DNA of 9,093 nucleotides. Origin: Acidobacteriota bacterium (GTDB lineage Bacteria; Acidobacteriota; Vicinamibacteria; Vicinamibacterales; CAVVIG01). The notes beneath the pieces were generated by a model. It made no database searches and was not told the origin of the DNA. It saw nothing but the letters and a program-made list of their open reading frames with translations. The translations under genes and the position numbers were made by a program. The stretch is from assembly GCA_003222555.1 (NCBI GenBank), contig QHWL01000085.1:561-9653 (forward strand). The letters are read 5' to 3'. Of the stretch, positions 1-5,888 are shown piece after piece (position 1 is the first letter of the stretch; every line of letters starts with the position of its first letter).

Positions 1-2
1 TG

Positions 3-1865
3 TTTGCCCGTCGCAGCGGCTTGCTGCCGACGCCGGCCGACCGCCACACGGCCGCTCGACGGTTCGGCGCCGACGATCTGCGCGATCTTCAGGTCTGGCA
101 CAAGCTCGCCTGGATCGATCCGCTCTATCTCGAGCGCGACGCGCGCGTCCTGGCGCTCGTCGCCAAGGGGCGGAACTTCGGCGAGGACGACAAGGCGCTG
201 CTGCGGACCGTGGAGCTCGAGCTCCTGAACAAGGTCATCCCCGAATACCGCGACGCCGTCGCGCGAGGGCAGATTGAGCTCTCGGCGTCGCCCTTTTACC
301 ACCCGATTCTGCCGCTGCTGTGCGACACCGATGTCTACCTGCGGACGCACCCCGACGCCCGCAGGCCGCGCCAGCGGTTCGTCCATCCCGAAGATGCGGA
401 GGACCAGCTCGCGCGCGCGCTGGCCTATCACGAGCGGCTCTTCGGCCGCCGGCCGGTGGGGTTGTGGCCGTCGGAAGGGTCCGTGTCGGACGCGATCGTC
501 CCGCTCGCCGCGCGCGCGGGCATCACGTGGATGGCGACCGACGAGCTCATTCTCGCGCGCACGCTCGGCGTGACGTTCTCGCGCGACGCCCAGGGACACG
601 TCGAGCAGCCCGAGCGCCTTTACGTGCCGTACGTCGTCCGGGCCGGCGGCGCGAGAGTCGCGTGCGCGTTCCGCGATCACACTTTGTCGGATCTGATCGG
701 GTTCACCTACTCCGCATGGGCGGCCGATGCGGCGGCCGACGACTTCGTCTCACGCTTGGTCGAGGCCGGCCGGCGGTACCGCGATCGCACCGGCGGGGGA
801 GAGGCGCTCGTTCCAATCATCCTCGACGGGGAAAATGCGTGGGAGCACTTCGAGGGCGGCGGGCGCCCCTTCTTACGCGCGCTTTACCGCCGTCTCTCGG
901 GGCATCCGGAGCTTCGGACGGTCACGATGGCCGAAGCCTGCCGGAACCCGCGACAGGATCTCGTGGGGATTTTTCCCGGGTCGTGGATCGACGCGAACTT
1001 CTATATCTGGATTGGGCACGCCGACGATCAGCGGGCGTGGAGCCAGCTGGCGGACGCCCGCGCGGCGTTGGACTCGCCCGCAAGCGTGGAGCCCGCCGCC
1101 GTCGAGCGGGCGCGCGAAGAGGTGTTGATCGCCGAAGGCGGCGACTGGTTCTGGTGGTACGGCGACGATCATTCGTCCGCGCACGACGTGGAGTTCGACG
1201 ACCTGTTCCGGCGGCACCTGCGAAACGTGTATCGATCGCTTCAGAAACCGATTCCAGACGAGCTCTTCCTCAGCAATATCTCAACGGGGGCCTCGGTTGG
1301 CGCTCTGACCACTCCGTCGGGCTATGTGACGCCGACCATCGATGGCGAGGAAACGAGCTACTTCGAATGGCTCGGCGCAGGCAGCCTCGAAATACGGAAG
1401 CTCGACGGGGTGATGCATCAGGGCGATCGGCGCGCGCCCGTTTTGACGCTGGTGCAGTTCGGGTTCGACCGCGAGCGTTTGTACGTGCGGCTGGACGCAG
1501 CCCGCCGGGTCGCGGATCTGCTCTCGGAGGGCTACGAGTTCTCGCTGAAGTTCCTGCACCCCGAGGGCGTGCGGTTTTCGGTCCGCCAGACCATCGGACG
1601 ATTGAGCGGGTCGTTCTGGGATCGCCGATCGAAAGCCCCATACTGGGTCGAGCGCGGGGCCGGCGGCACGATCGCCGCGGCCGGCGCGGTACTCGAACTG
1701 GCGGTGCCGCTCGCGGACCTGGCGCTCAAGCCTGGTGACGTGCTGGCGTTCGTCGTCGCGGTGTACGACGTAGACGGCACCGAGTTGGAGCGCCACCCGG
1801 CGAATCGTACGATCGAGTCCGAGGTGCCGGACGAGCAGTTCGAGGCGCGCAACTGGACCGCCTGA
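3..1865 (+). CDS. Glycoside hydrolase family 57 protein, amylopullulanase-like (5' partial)
   Basis: This is a retaining alpha-glucan hydrolase of family GH57, probably acting on starch, glycogen or related alpha-glucans. The reading frame is already open at the first complete codon, so the true start and the N-terminal HQP-type motif lie outside the window. Counting from the in-frame TTG at 21, visible family motifs are ARGQIELSASPFYHPILP (82-99), GLWPSEGSVSD (147-157) with predicted nucleophile Glu152, and LDGENAWEHF (268-277) with predicted acid/base Asp269. GSWIDANFYIWIGHADD (320-336) and WFWWYGDDHSS (376-386) resemble the amylopullulanase branch. From about residue 415 a beta-rich domain begins (TPTIDGEETSYFEW, 437-450), resembling the C-terminal module of glucodextranase and GH57 pullulanases. 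No signal peptide can be judged. The gene ends in TGA and points toward the dif-like site. The family is clear; the exact substrate is not. Confidence 0.88.
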   Translation, partial: FARRSGLLPTPADRHTAARRFGADDLRDLQVWHKLAWIDPLYLERDARVLALVAKGRNFGEDDKALLRTVELELLNKVIPEYRDAVARGQIELSASPFYHPILPLLCDTDVYLRTHPDARRPRQRFVHPEDAEDQLARALAYHERLFGRRPVGLWPSEGSVSDAIVPLAARAGITWMATDELILARTLGVTFSRDAQGHVEQPERLYVPYVVRAGGARVACAFRDHTLSDLIGFTYSAWAADAAADDFVSRLVEAGRRYRDRTGGGEALVPIILDGENAWEHFEGGGRPFLRALYRRLSGHPELRTVTMAEACRNPRQDLVGIFPGSWIDANFYIWIGHADDQRAWSQLADARAALDSPASVEPAAVERAREEVLIAEGGDWFWWYGDDHSSAHDVEFDDLFRRHLRNVYRSLQKPIPDELFLSNISTGASVGALTTPSGYVTPTIDGEETSYFEWLGAGSLEIRKLDGVMHQGDRRAPVLTLVQFGFDRERLYVRLDAARRVADLLSEGYEFSLKFLHPEGVRFSVRQTIGRLSGSFWDRRSKAPYWVERGAGGTIAAAGAVLELAVPLADLALKPGDVLAFVVAVYDVDGTELERHPANRTIESEVPDEQFEARNWTA

Positions 1866-1880
1866 CGCGCCCGGCCGTTC

Positions 1881-1936
1881 AACGCAGAGACCGCAGAGCT
1901 CGCCGAGAAAACGGTACGCGAGGAAAAAGAAATGAG
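1881..1936. repeat. CGCAGAG-type dispersed repeat remnant
   Basis: AACGCAGAGACCGCAGAG (1881-1898) is followed by a purine-rich run, GAGGAAAAAGAAATGAG (1920-1936). The pattern of two CGCAGAG words followed by an A/G-rich tail resembles intergenic repeats common in Acidobacteriota and some other phyla. Only one copy lies in this window, so the assignment rests on recalled resemblance. Confidence 0.4.
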
Positions 1937-1949
1937 CGCCTGGGGCCAT

Positions 1950-1979
1950 GCCCGGGTCAGCGCGGCCCGGGTCAGCGGG
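1950..1979. repeat. 15-bp tandem duplication
   Basis: GCCCGGGTCAGCGCG (1950-1964) is followed directly by GCCCGGGTCAGCGGG (1965-1979), so 14 of 15 bases repeat head to tail. Each unit contains the palindrome CCCGGG. The pair lies 40 bp from the dif-like site. No function is evident. Confidence 0.85.
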
Positions 1980-2019
1980 GAAGCTCGGGGTTCGAAAGCG
2001 GGCAGAGTCGTGAGAGTTA

Positions 2020-2047
2020 GGTTAACATAACATACATTATCAGACTC
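2020..2047 (-). other. dif-like XerC/XerD recombination site
   Basis: On the + strand the site reads arm GGTTAACATAA (2020-2030), centre CATACA (2031-2036), arm TTATCAGACTC (2037-2047). On the - strand the core is ATAATGTATGTTATGTTAA, which matches E. coli dif at 18 of 19 positions. The XerD-side arm TTATGTTAACC matches 9 of 11, the centre TGTATG matches 5 of 6, and the XerC-side arm GAGTCTGATAA matches 6 of 11, as expected because the outer XerC arm varies most between phyla. XerC/XerD resolve chromosome dimers at dif, with FtsK activating the reaction at the septum. GAGAGT (2012-2017) and ACTCTC (2044-2049) add an outer inverted repeat. The site lies between convergent genes in an AT-rich patch. 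A plasmid-type or mobile-element Xer target is the main alternative. Confidence 0.82.
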
Positions 2048-2141
2048 TCCCGAAACGCCAAATGAAACGCTCGATAAGACGGCTGCGGAGCCTATTCTTC
2101 CTGGATAAGCCCAGCCTCCAGTAAATCCGTCGCGCGACAAA

Positions 2142-2151
2142 TCACGTGAAA
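2142..2151 (+). promoter_or_regulatory. parS-like half-site
   Basis: TCACGTGAAA keeps the central 8-bp palindrome and the following AA of the common ParB-binding consensus (TGTTTCACGTGAAACA), but the left outer four bases are CAAA instead of TGTT. It lies 128 bp beyond the parB stop. I saw no other CACGTG in the window. It may be a degenerate parS or chance. Confidence 0.25.
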
Positions 2152-2279
2152 AGCCACCCTGGGAGCAGAACGATGTGGATCACCAACGGCCCGCTGAAGC
2201 GTCGCGGTCTTGGAATGGGTTTTTCCCGAGTCCATTACAGGTGTCTCCGCGCCTTGGCTATTGGACCCCGTCGTCTTGT

Positions 2280-3098
2280 CTATTTCGCTTTCCGAAGCTC
2301 GCGAAGGATGCCCTCCAGCGCGTCGATGACTTCATCTCGGCTGACCCGGCTCTTCGAGAAACTGAGCTTCAAGTTGAACGTCTTGGTCGCCGGCCGGTAG
2401 GCAAACACGTAATGCTTCGGGCGGCCCGTCTTTGGCGCTACGGCGTCGCGGAGCTGCTGGCGGGTCGTGCCTCCCTGGCTGGCGATTTTCTCGATGAGCG
2501 CGGTCATTTTCTCCGGCGTGTCCTGCCGAACTATCTGTAAGAGCAACGACTTAGAGGAAATGTCGGCCAGCCGACAAAGGTTTCGGACGACGTCGGGCAT
2601 CGCATTGAGCGCGAGCGACTCGGTTACCGATGTCCGGGACTTTCCAAGCCGGCGAGCCAGATCCTCATGCGTATAGCCGCACCGTTCCGCCAAGCCGTGA
2701 AGCGCTTCCGATTCTTCGAACGGCGTCAGGTCCTTGCGCTGGAGGTTCTCGATGAGCGCCAGCTCCAGCATCTCGGTCTCGTCGGCGTCGCGGATGACGA
2801 CGGGCAGTTCGTGCAGGCCCACCTGCACGGCCGCCTGGTAGCGGCGCTCTCCGGCCACGATCTGGAACCGATCGCCCCGCTGGCGCACGACCAGCGGCTC
2901 GATAATCCCTTTCTCCGAGATGGACGCGATCAACTCCGACAGGTCGCCCATTACCTGCCGGGGCTGGTTGGGGTTCGGGTCGATCCGGTCGATCGGGATC
3001 AGCCGTCCGATGGGGGTTCCAGCCGACGCCGCGAGCGTCTCCACATAGTGCTCGTCATGGCGCATCGAAATGGTCTCGGGCAGCCCTCGTCTAGGCAC
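2280..3098 (-). CDS. parB: ParB/Spo0J family chromosome-partition protein
   Basis: ParB is a CTP-dependent DNA clamp that loads at parS sites and works with ParA to segregate replicated DNA. The 272-residue protein shows the family layout: NPNQPRQ (42-48), the CTP-binding motif GERRYQAA (83-90), IENLQRKDLTPFEESEAL (116-132), and a helix-turn-helix around THEDLARRLGKSRTSVTESL (143-162). The C-terminal dimerisation region (about 225-272) reads FNLKLSFSKSRVSRDEV and ends in a Lys/Arg-rich tail rather than the usual short zipper. The chosen start is GTG at 3098, because it supplies the RRGL segment typical of ParB N-termini and overlaps the parA stop by 8 bp, implying translational coupling. An in-frame ATG at 3065 is the alternative. 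The stop is TAG. Its position beside a dif-like site is unusual for a chromosomal ParB. Confidence 0.93.
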   Translation of the reverse strand: MPRRGLPETISMRHDEHYVETLAASAGTPIGRLIPIDRIDPNPNQPRQVMGDLSELIASISEKGIIEPLVVRQRGDRFQIVAGERRYQAAVQVGLHELPVVIRDADETEMLELALIENLQRKDLTPFEESEALHGLAERCGYTHEDLARRLGKSRTSVTESLALNAMPDVVRNLCRLADISSKSLLLQIVRQDTPEKMTALIEKIASQGGTTRQQLRDAVAPKTGRPKHYVFAYRPATKTFNLKLSFSKSRVSRDEVIDALEGILRELRKAK

Positions 3099-3846
3099 GG
3101 TCGATAACCTCCTCGCACAGCCGGTAATATTCGGTCGCGCCGGTCGAGTCGGGCGCGAACGTGAAAATCGATTCCTTGTACGCCGGGCTCTCCTCCAGGC
3201 GCACGCTCTTGGTGATCACCGTGTTGAACACCTTGCCGCCGAACACCTTCTGAATCTGCAACCGGATGTCGCGCGCCAGCGCCGTCCGCTTGTCGTGCAT
3301 CGTGATCACCACCCCGAGGATGCGCAGCGCCGGGTTCGGCCGCGCGCGGACCTTCTCGATGGTTTCGAGCAAATCGTCGGTGCCCTCGAGCGCAAAATAC
3401 GAGGATTGAATCGGGATCAGAAGGTGCGTGGCCGCCACGAGCGCGTTCACGGTGAGCAGGCCGAGCGTCGGCGGACAGTCGATGACCACATCCGGGTAGT
3501 CCTTGCACACCGGCTCCAGCTTGTCCTTGAGCCGGAAGTGCGAATCCATCTCGCCCAGTAGTTTGCCCTCGAGCTTGGCCAGCGCGATGCGCGAGGGGGC
3601 AATCCAGAGCTTCTCGAGCGGCGTCGGCTGAATGACGTCCCTCATCGTCAACTCCCCGTCGGTAATCGCGTCGTACACGCTCCTGGTGACCTGCGCGATG
3701 TCGAGAAACGACATCGTGCTGTTGGCTTGCGGATCGAGATCGATGAGCAGCGTCGGTTTGCCGCGCAGCGCGAGGGCCGCAGCCAGGTTGATGGCCGTCG
3801 TGGTTTTGCCCACGCCGCCCTTCTGGTTCGCGATGGCGACGATCAT
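3091..3846 (-). CDS. parA: ParA/Soj family partition ATPase
   Basis: ParA is a deviant Walker ATPase that binds DNA non-specifically as an ATP dimer and is stimulated by ParB to move parS-bound DNA. The protein is 251 residues, the usual length for chromosomal Soj-type ParA without an N-terminal helix-turn-helix. It has the deviant Walker A KGGVGKT (9-15) with signature Lys9, Walker A' LLIDLDPQAN (33-42) and Walker B VVIDCPP (120-126). SSYFALEGTDDLLETI (148-163) is also typical. The ATG at 3846 places the P-loop at the usual distance from the N-terminus. The frame is open further upstream to 3957, but that extension is encoded by repetitive intergenic DNA and is rejected. The Shine-Dalgarno sequence is weak. 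The stop overlaps the parB start by 8 bp, so the two form one transcription unit. Confidence 0.94.
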   Translation of the reverse strand: MIVAIANQKGGVGKTTTAINLAAALALRGKPTLLIDLDPQANSTMSFLDIAQVTRSVYDAITDGELTMRDVIQPTPLEKLWIAPSRIALAKLEGKLLGEMDSHFRLKDKLEPVCKDYPDVVIDCPPTLGLLTVNALVAATHLLIPIQSSYFALEGTDDLLETIEKVRARPNPALRILGVVITMHDKRTALARDIRLQIQKVFGGKVFNTVITKSVRLEESPAYKESIFTFAPDSTGATEYYRLCEEVIDRA

Positions 3847-3868
3847 CAGGATGACAACGAACGACGGG

Positions 3869-3877
3869 ATTGTAGCA
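3869..3877 (-). promoter_or_regulatory. Extended -10 promoter for parAB
   Basis: On the - strand the sequence is TGC followed by TACAAT, a TGn extended -10 element with a five of six match to TATAAT. It ends 22 bp upstream of the parA ATG, giving a very short leader. No good -35 box lies 17 bp upstream, which is acceptable for an extended -10 promoter. It would let parAB be transcribed independently of the upstream recN-miaB-BFN block. Confidence 0.5.
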
Positions 3878-3889
3878 GGAAAATCGGGT

Positions 3890-3941
3890 ATTGCTGGGTT
3901 GGTGAGTTGTGAATTGCTGAGTTGAGTTGGTGCATTGGTGA
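3890..3941. repeat. Imperfect GT-rich tandem duplication upstream of parA
   Basis: Two units begin with ATTGCTGGGTTG (3890-3901) and ATTGCTGAGTTG (3913-3924), identical at 11 of 12 positions. Each continues into a similar GTTGGTG..TTG.TGA segment (3898-3912 and 3926-3941). The second unit carries an extra GAGTTG. The block fills most of the space between the BFN gene and the parA promoter and looks like low-complexity intergenic repeat, not coding sequence. Confidence 0.6.
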
Positions 3942-3963
3942 CCTGGCCTTTCGCCAAGTCACC
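3937..3963 (-). terminator. Stem-loop after the BFN gene, possible terminator
   Basis: GGTGACCTGGC (3937-3947) and GCCAAGTCACC (3953-3963) form an 11-bp stem with one G-T pair and a 5-base loop. It starts 11 bp beyond the BFN stop codon on the transcribed strand. No T run follows, so it is not a classical rho-independent terminator; it could protect the transcript end or mark a repeat. The top of the hairpin contains GCCTTTCGCC (3946-3955), which recurs exactly at 5961-5970. Confidence 0.4.
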
Positions 3964-3973
3964 TACTCACCCA

Positions 3974-4459
3974 CTACATTTTGTATTTCCCCAGGTCGTC
4001 CGGGTCGAGGCTCTCGAGCCACTTGTGCAGCCGATCGGCGTCGGTTTTCTCCGAGGAGAAATCGACCGTCTTGGCGTTGTCGATGACCGTCTCCTCGACG
4101 AAAATCGGCGCCCGCGTCCGGAGTGCCAGCGCGATGGCGTCGCTTGGGCGGGCGTCGATGGCCAGGGTGTCCCCGTGCAGCGCAAGGTAGATGAGGGCGT
4201 AAAACGTATTGTCCTGCAGATCGCAGACCACCACCTTCTCGACCGACGCCTTCAGATCCTGGATGACATTGCGAAGCAGGTCGTGCGTCATCGGCCGCGG
4301 CGTCGAGATGTTCTCGATCTGCAGCGCGATGGCGTTGGCTTCGAAAATGCCGACCCAGATGGGCAGCACCTTCTGCCCGTCCTTGTCGCGGAGGATGACG
4401 ATCGGCATGTTCGTGACCGGGTCGACCATCAGTCCCTTGATGTTCATCTCGATTTGCAT
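3974..4459 (-). CDS. Bifunctional nuclease (BFN/DUF151) domain protein
   Basis: The 161-residue protein is a single BFN domain. Characteristic stretches are GLMVDPVTNMPIVILRD (9-25), LPIWVGIFEANAIAL (32-46), TPRPMTHDLL (53-62), FYALIYL (86-92) and the DARPSDAIALALR segment (102-114). Plant members of this family were reported to have RNase and DNase activity; in bacteria the domain is widespread but its role is poorly known, so a nuclease function here is inferred from the family name. The ATG at 4459 fits the usual MxxEMxxxGL N-terminus. The ribosome-binding region overlaps the miaB stop codon, 9 bp away, which suggests translational coupling with miaB. The gene ends in TAG and is followed by a stem-loop. 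Confidence 0.88.
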   Translation of the reverse strand: MQIEMNIKGLMVDPVTNMPIVILRDKDGQKVLPIWVGIFEANAIALQIENISTPRPMTHDLLRNVIQDLKASVEKVVVCDLQDNTFYALIYLALHGDTLAIDARPSDAIALALRTRAPIFVEETVIDNAKTVDFSSEKTDADRLHKWLESLDPDDLGKYKM

Positions 4460-4468
4460 GATCCCAAC

Positions 4469-5866
4469 CTAGGCGCCGGACAGCCCTCTGTCAACTGAGG
4501 CCTGGCGCTCCCCCCAAACGCTGTGCGGACCCGCGCGCCGGACGCGGACCGTCACCGTCTGACCAATCCACGATGCGGGTCCCGGCAGGTTCACCACCAC
4601 GTTGCTGCTCGTGCGGCCCGACAGCTCGGTGTCGCGGCGCCGGCTCGCTGCGTCCACCAGCACGTCGACGTCACGCCCCACCAGCTGCGCGTTCAGCCCC
4701 GTCTGGATCTCCCGCTGCAGCGCCTGCAGCGCGACGATCCGCTGGGTCTTCTCCTCTTCGTCCACGTCATCGGCCAGACGCCGATCGGCCAGCGTATTGG
4801 GGCGCGCCGAATACTTGAACGAGAACATGCTGTGGTACCGCACCGCCGCGGTGAGTGAGAGCGTCTCCTCGAACTCCGCGTCGGTCTCGCCCGGAAACCC
4901 GACGATCATATCGGTCGACAAGGCGACCTCCGGCAGGGATTCCCGAACTCTGCCGACGAGATCCAGATAGCTCTCGCGCGTGTACCGGCGGCGCATCGCC
5001 TGCAGCACCCGCGTGGAACCGGATTGTACCGGCAGGTGCAGGTGACGGCACACCTTTGGCAGCCGCGCCATCGTCTCGAGGAAGCGTACGCTGACGTGCC
5101 GCGGGTGCGGGCTGGCGAAGCGGATGCGCTCGATGCCGTCGACGCCGTGAATCGCCTCGACGAGCGCCGTGAAGTCGCACGCCGGATCGTCGGGGGCCGC
5201 GTAGTGATTGACGATTTGCCCGAGGAGCTGCACTTCCCTGCGCCCGCTGTCGGCCGCCTCGCGAACCTCCGCGAGAATCTCGGCTTTGGGCCGCATCCGT
5301 TCGTGGCCGCGCGTGTACGGTACGACGCAGAAGCTGCAGAATTCGTTGCACCCTTCGATAATCGTGACGTACGCCTTGACCGGGTCGCCCCGCCGCGTGA
5401 CGCCGAGCGGAAAGGTCACGTTCTCGTACGGGTCGAGATCGATGAGGAGGTCGGGCGCCTTTTTGCGCCGGGGCACCGGCGAAAAGACCGCCGACCCCTG
5501 CCTTTCAACCGCCTGTTCCACCAGCATCGGCAGCCGCCGGATGGCCTGCGTCCCGACGATCACATCCACCGCGCCGGGCGAACGTTTGAGCAGCGCCTCG
5601 CCTTCCTGCTGCGCGACGCATCCGGCCACGGCGACGATCGGCTGGTGCCCCTGATCGAGGCCAAGCTGCCGCAGCTCCCCGAGACGCGTGTAGAGCTTCT
5701 CTTCGGCCCGCTCGCGGACGCTGCACGTGTTGATGACGACCACATCAGCGTCCGACGCATCGTCGGCCGCCTCGAATCCGGCTTGCTCGAGCAGGCCGGC
5801 CATGCGCTCCGAATCGTGGAAGTTCATCTGGCAACCGAACGTTTCGATGACATATTTGCGCGGCAT
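4469..5866 (-). CDS. miaB: tRNA-2-methylthio-N6-dimethylallyladenosine synthase
   Basis: MiaB is a radical-SAM methylthiotransferase that adds a methylthio group to N6-isopentenyl-A37 of tRNAs reading UNN codons. From the ATG at 5866 the protein is 465 residues, normal for the family. The N-terminal UPF0004 domain has Cys12 (ETFGCQMN), Cys48 (NTCSVRERAEEK) and Cys83 (AGCVAQQ), ligands of the auxiliary cluster. The radical-SAM cluster ligands are Cys173, Cys177 and Cys180 (EGCNEFCSFCVVPYTRG). A C-terminal TRAM domain spans about 392-452 (LSGRTSSNVVVN). CQMN and VRERAEEK separate it from RimO and MtaB. The usual LLGQNVNSY motif reads LLGQIVNHY (214-222). The ATG is preferred because it matches the family N-terminus; a GTG three codons upstream (5875) is possible. 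The gap to recN is 22 bp and to the BFN gene 9 bp. Confidence 0.96.
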   Translation of the reverse strand: MPRKYVIETFGCQMNFHDSERMAGLLEQAGFEAADDASDADVVVINTCSVRERAEEKLYTRLGELRQLGLDQGHQPIVAVAGCVAQQEGEALLKRSPGAVDVIVGTQAIRRLPMLVEQAVERQGSAVFSPVPRRKKAPDLLIDLDPYENVTFPLGVTRRGDPVKAYVTIIEGCNEFCSFCVVPYTRGHERMRPKAEILAEVREAADSGRREVQLLGQIVNHYAAPDDPACDFTALVEAIHGVDGIERIRFASPHPRHVSVRFLETMARLPKVCRHLHLPVQSGSTRVLQAMRRRYTRESYLDLVGRVRESLPEVALSTDMIVGFPGETDAEFEETLSLTAAVRYHSMFSFKYSARPNTLADRRLADDVDEEEKTQRIVALQALQREIQTGLNAQLVGRDVDVLVDAASRRRDTELSGRTSSNVVVNLPGPASWIGQTVTVRVRRAGPHSVWGERQASVDRGLSGA

Positions 5867-5888
5867 GTGATTCACACGCTACCACGGT

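Larger units (their letters stand above)
1866..2279. other. Gene-free stretch between GH57 gene and parB
   Basis: I see no credible gene in these 414 bases; open frames crossing it lack family motifs. In order it holds a CGCAGAG-type repeat, a 15-bp tandem duplication, the dif-like Xer site in a locally AT-rich patch, and a parS-like half-site. The two flanking genes converge here. I found no clear rho-independent terminator for either gene: the best hairpin near the parB end, AATGG/CCATT around 2214-2236, is short and lacks a T run on the correct side. Confidence 0.75.

Noticed and set aside
320..1738. Long second open frame on the + strand inside the GH57 gene
   Set aside because: Its translation is dominated by Arg and Ala with no family motifs, as expected for an off-frame reading of GC-rich DNA. 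The GH57 frame carries all the motifs.
2214..2236. Possible terminator after parB with AATGG/CCATT and a T run
   Set aside because: The stem is only 5 bp, and the T run lies on the + strand inside the loop, the wrong side for ending parB transcription.
3847..3957. N-terminal extension of ParA by 37 residues
   Set aside because: The extension is encoded by low-complexity repeat and the promoter element, and would move the P-loop far from its usual position at the N-terminus.
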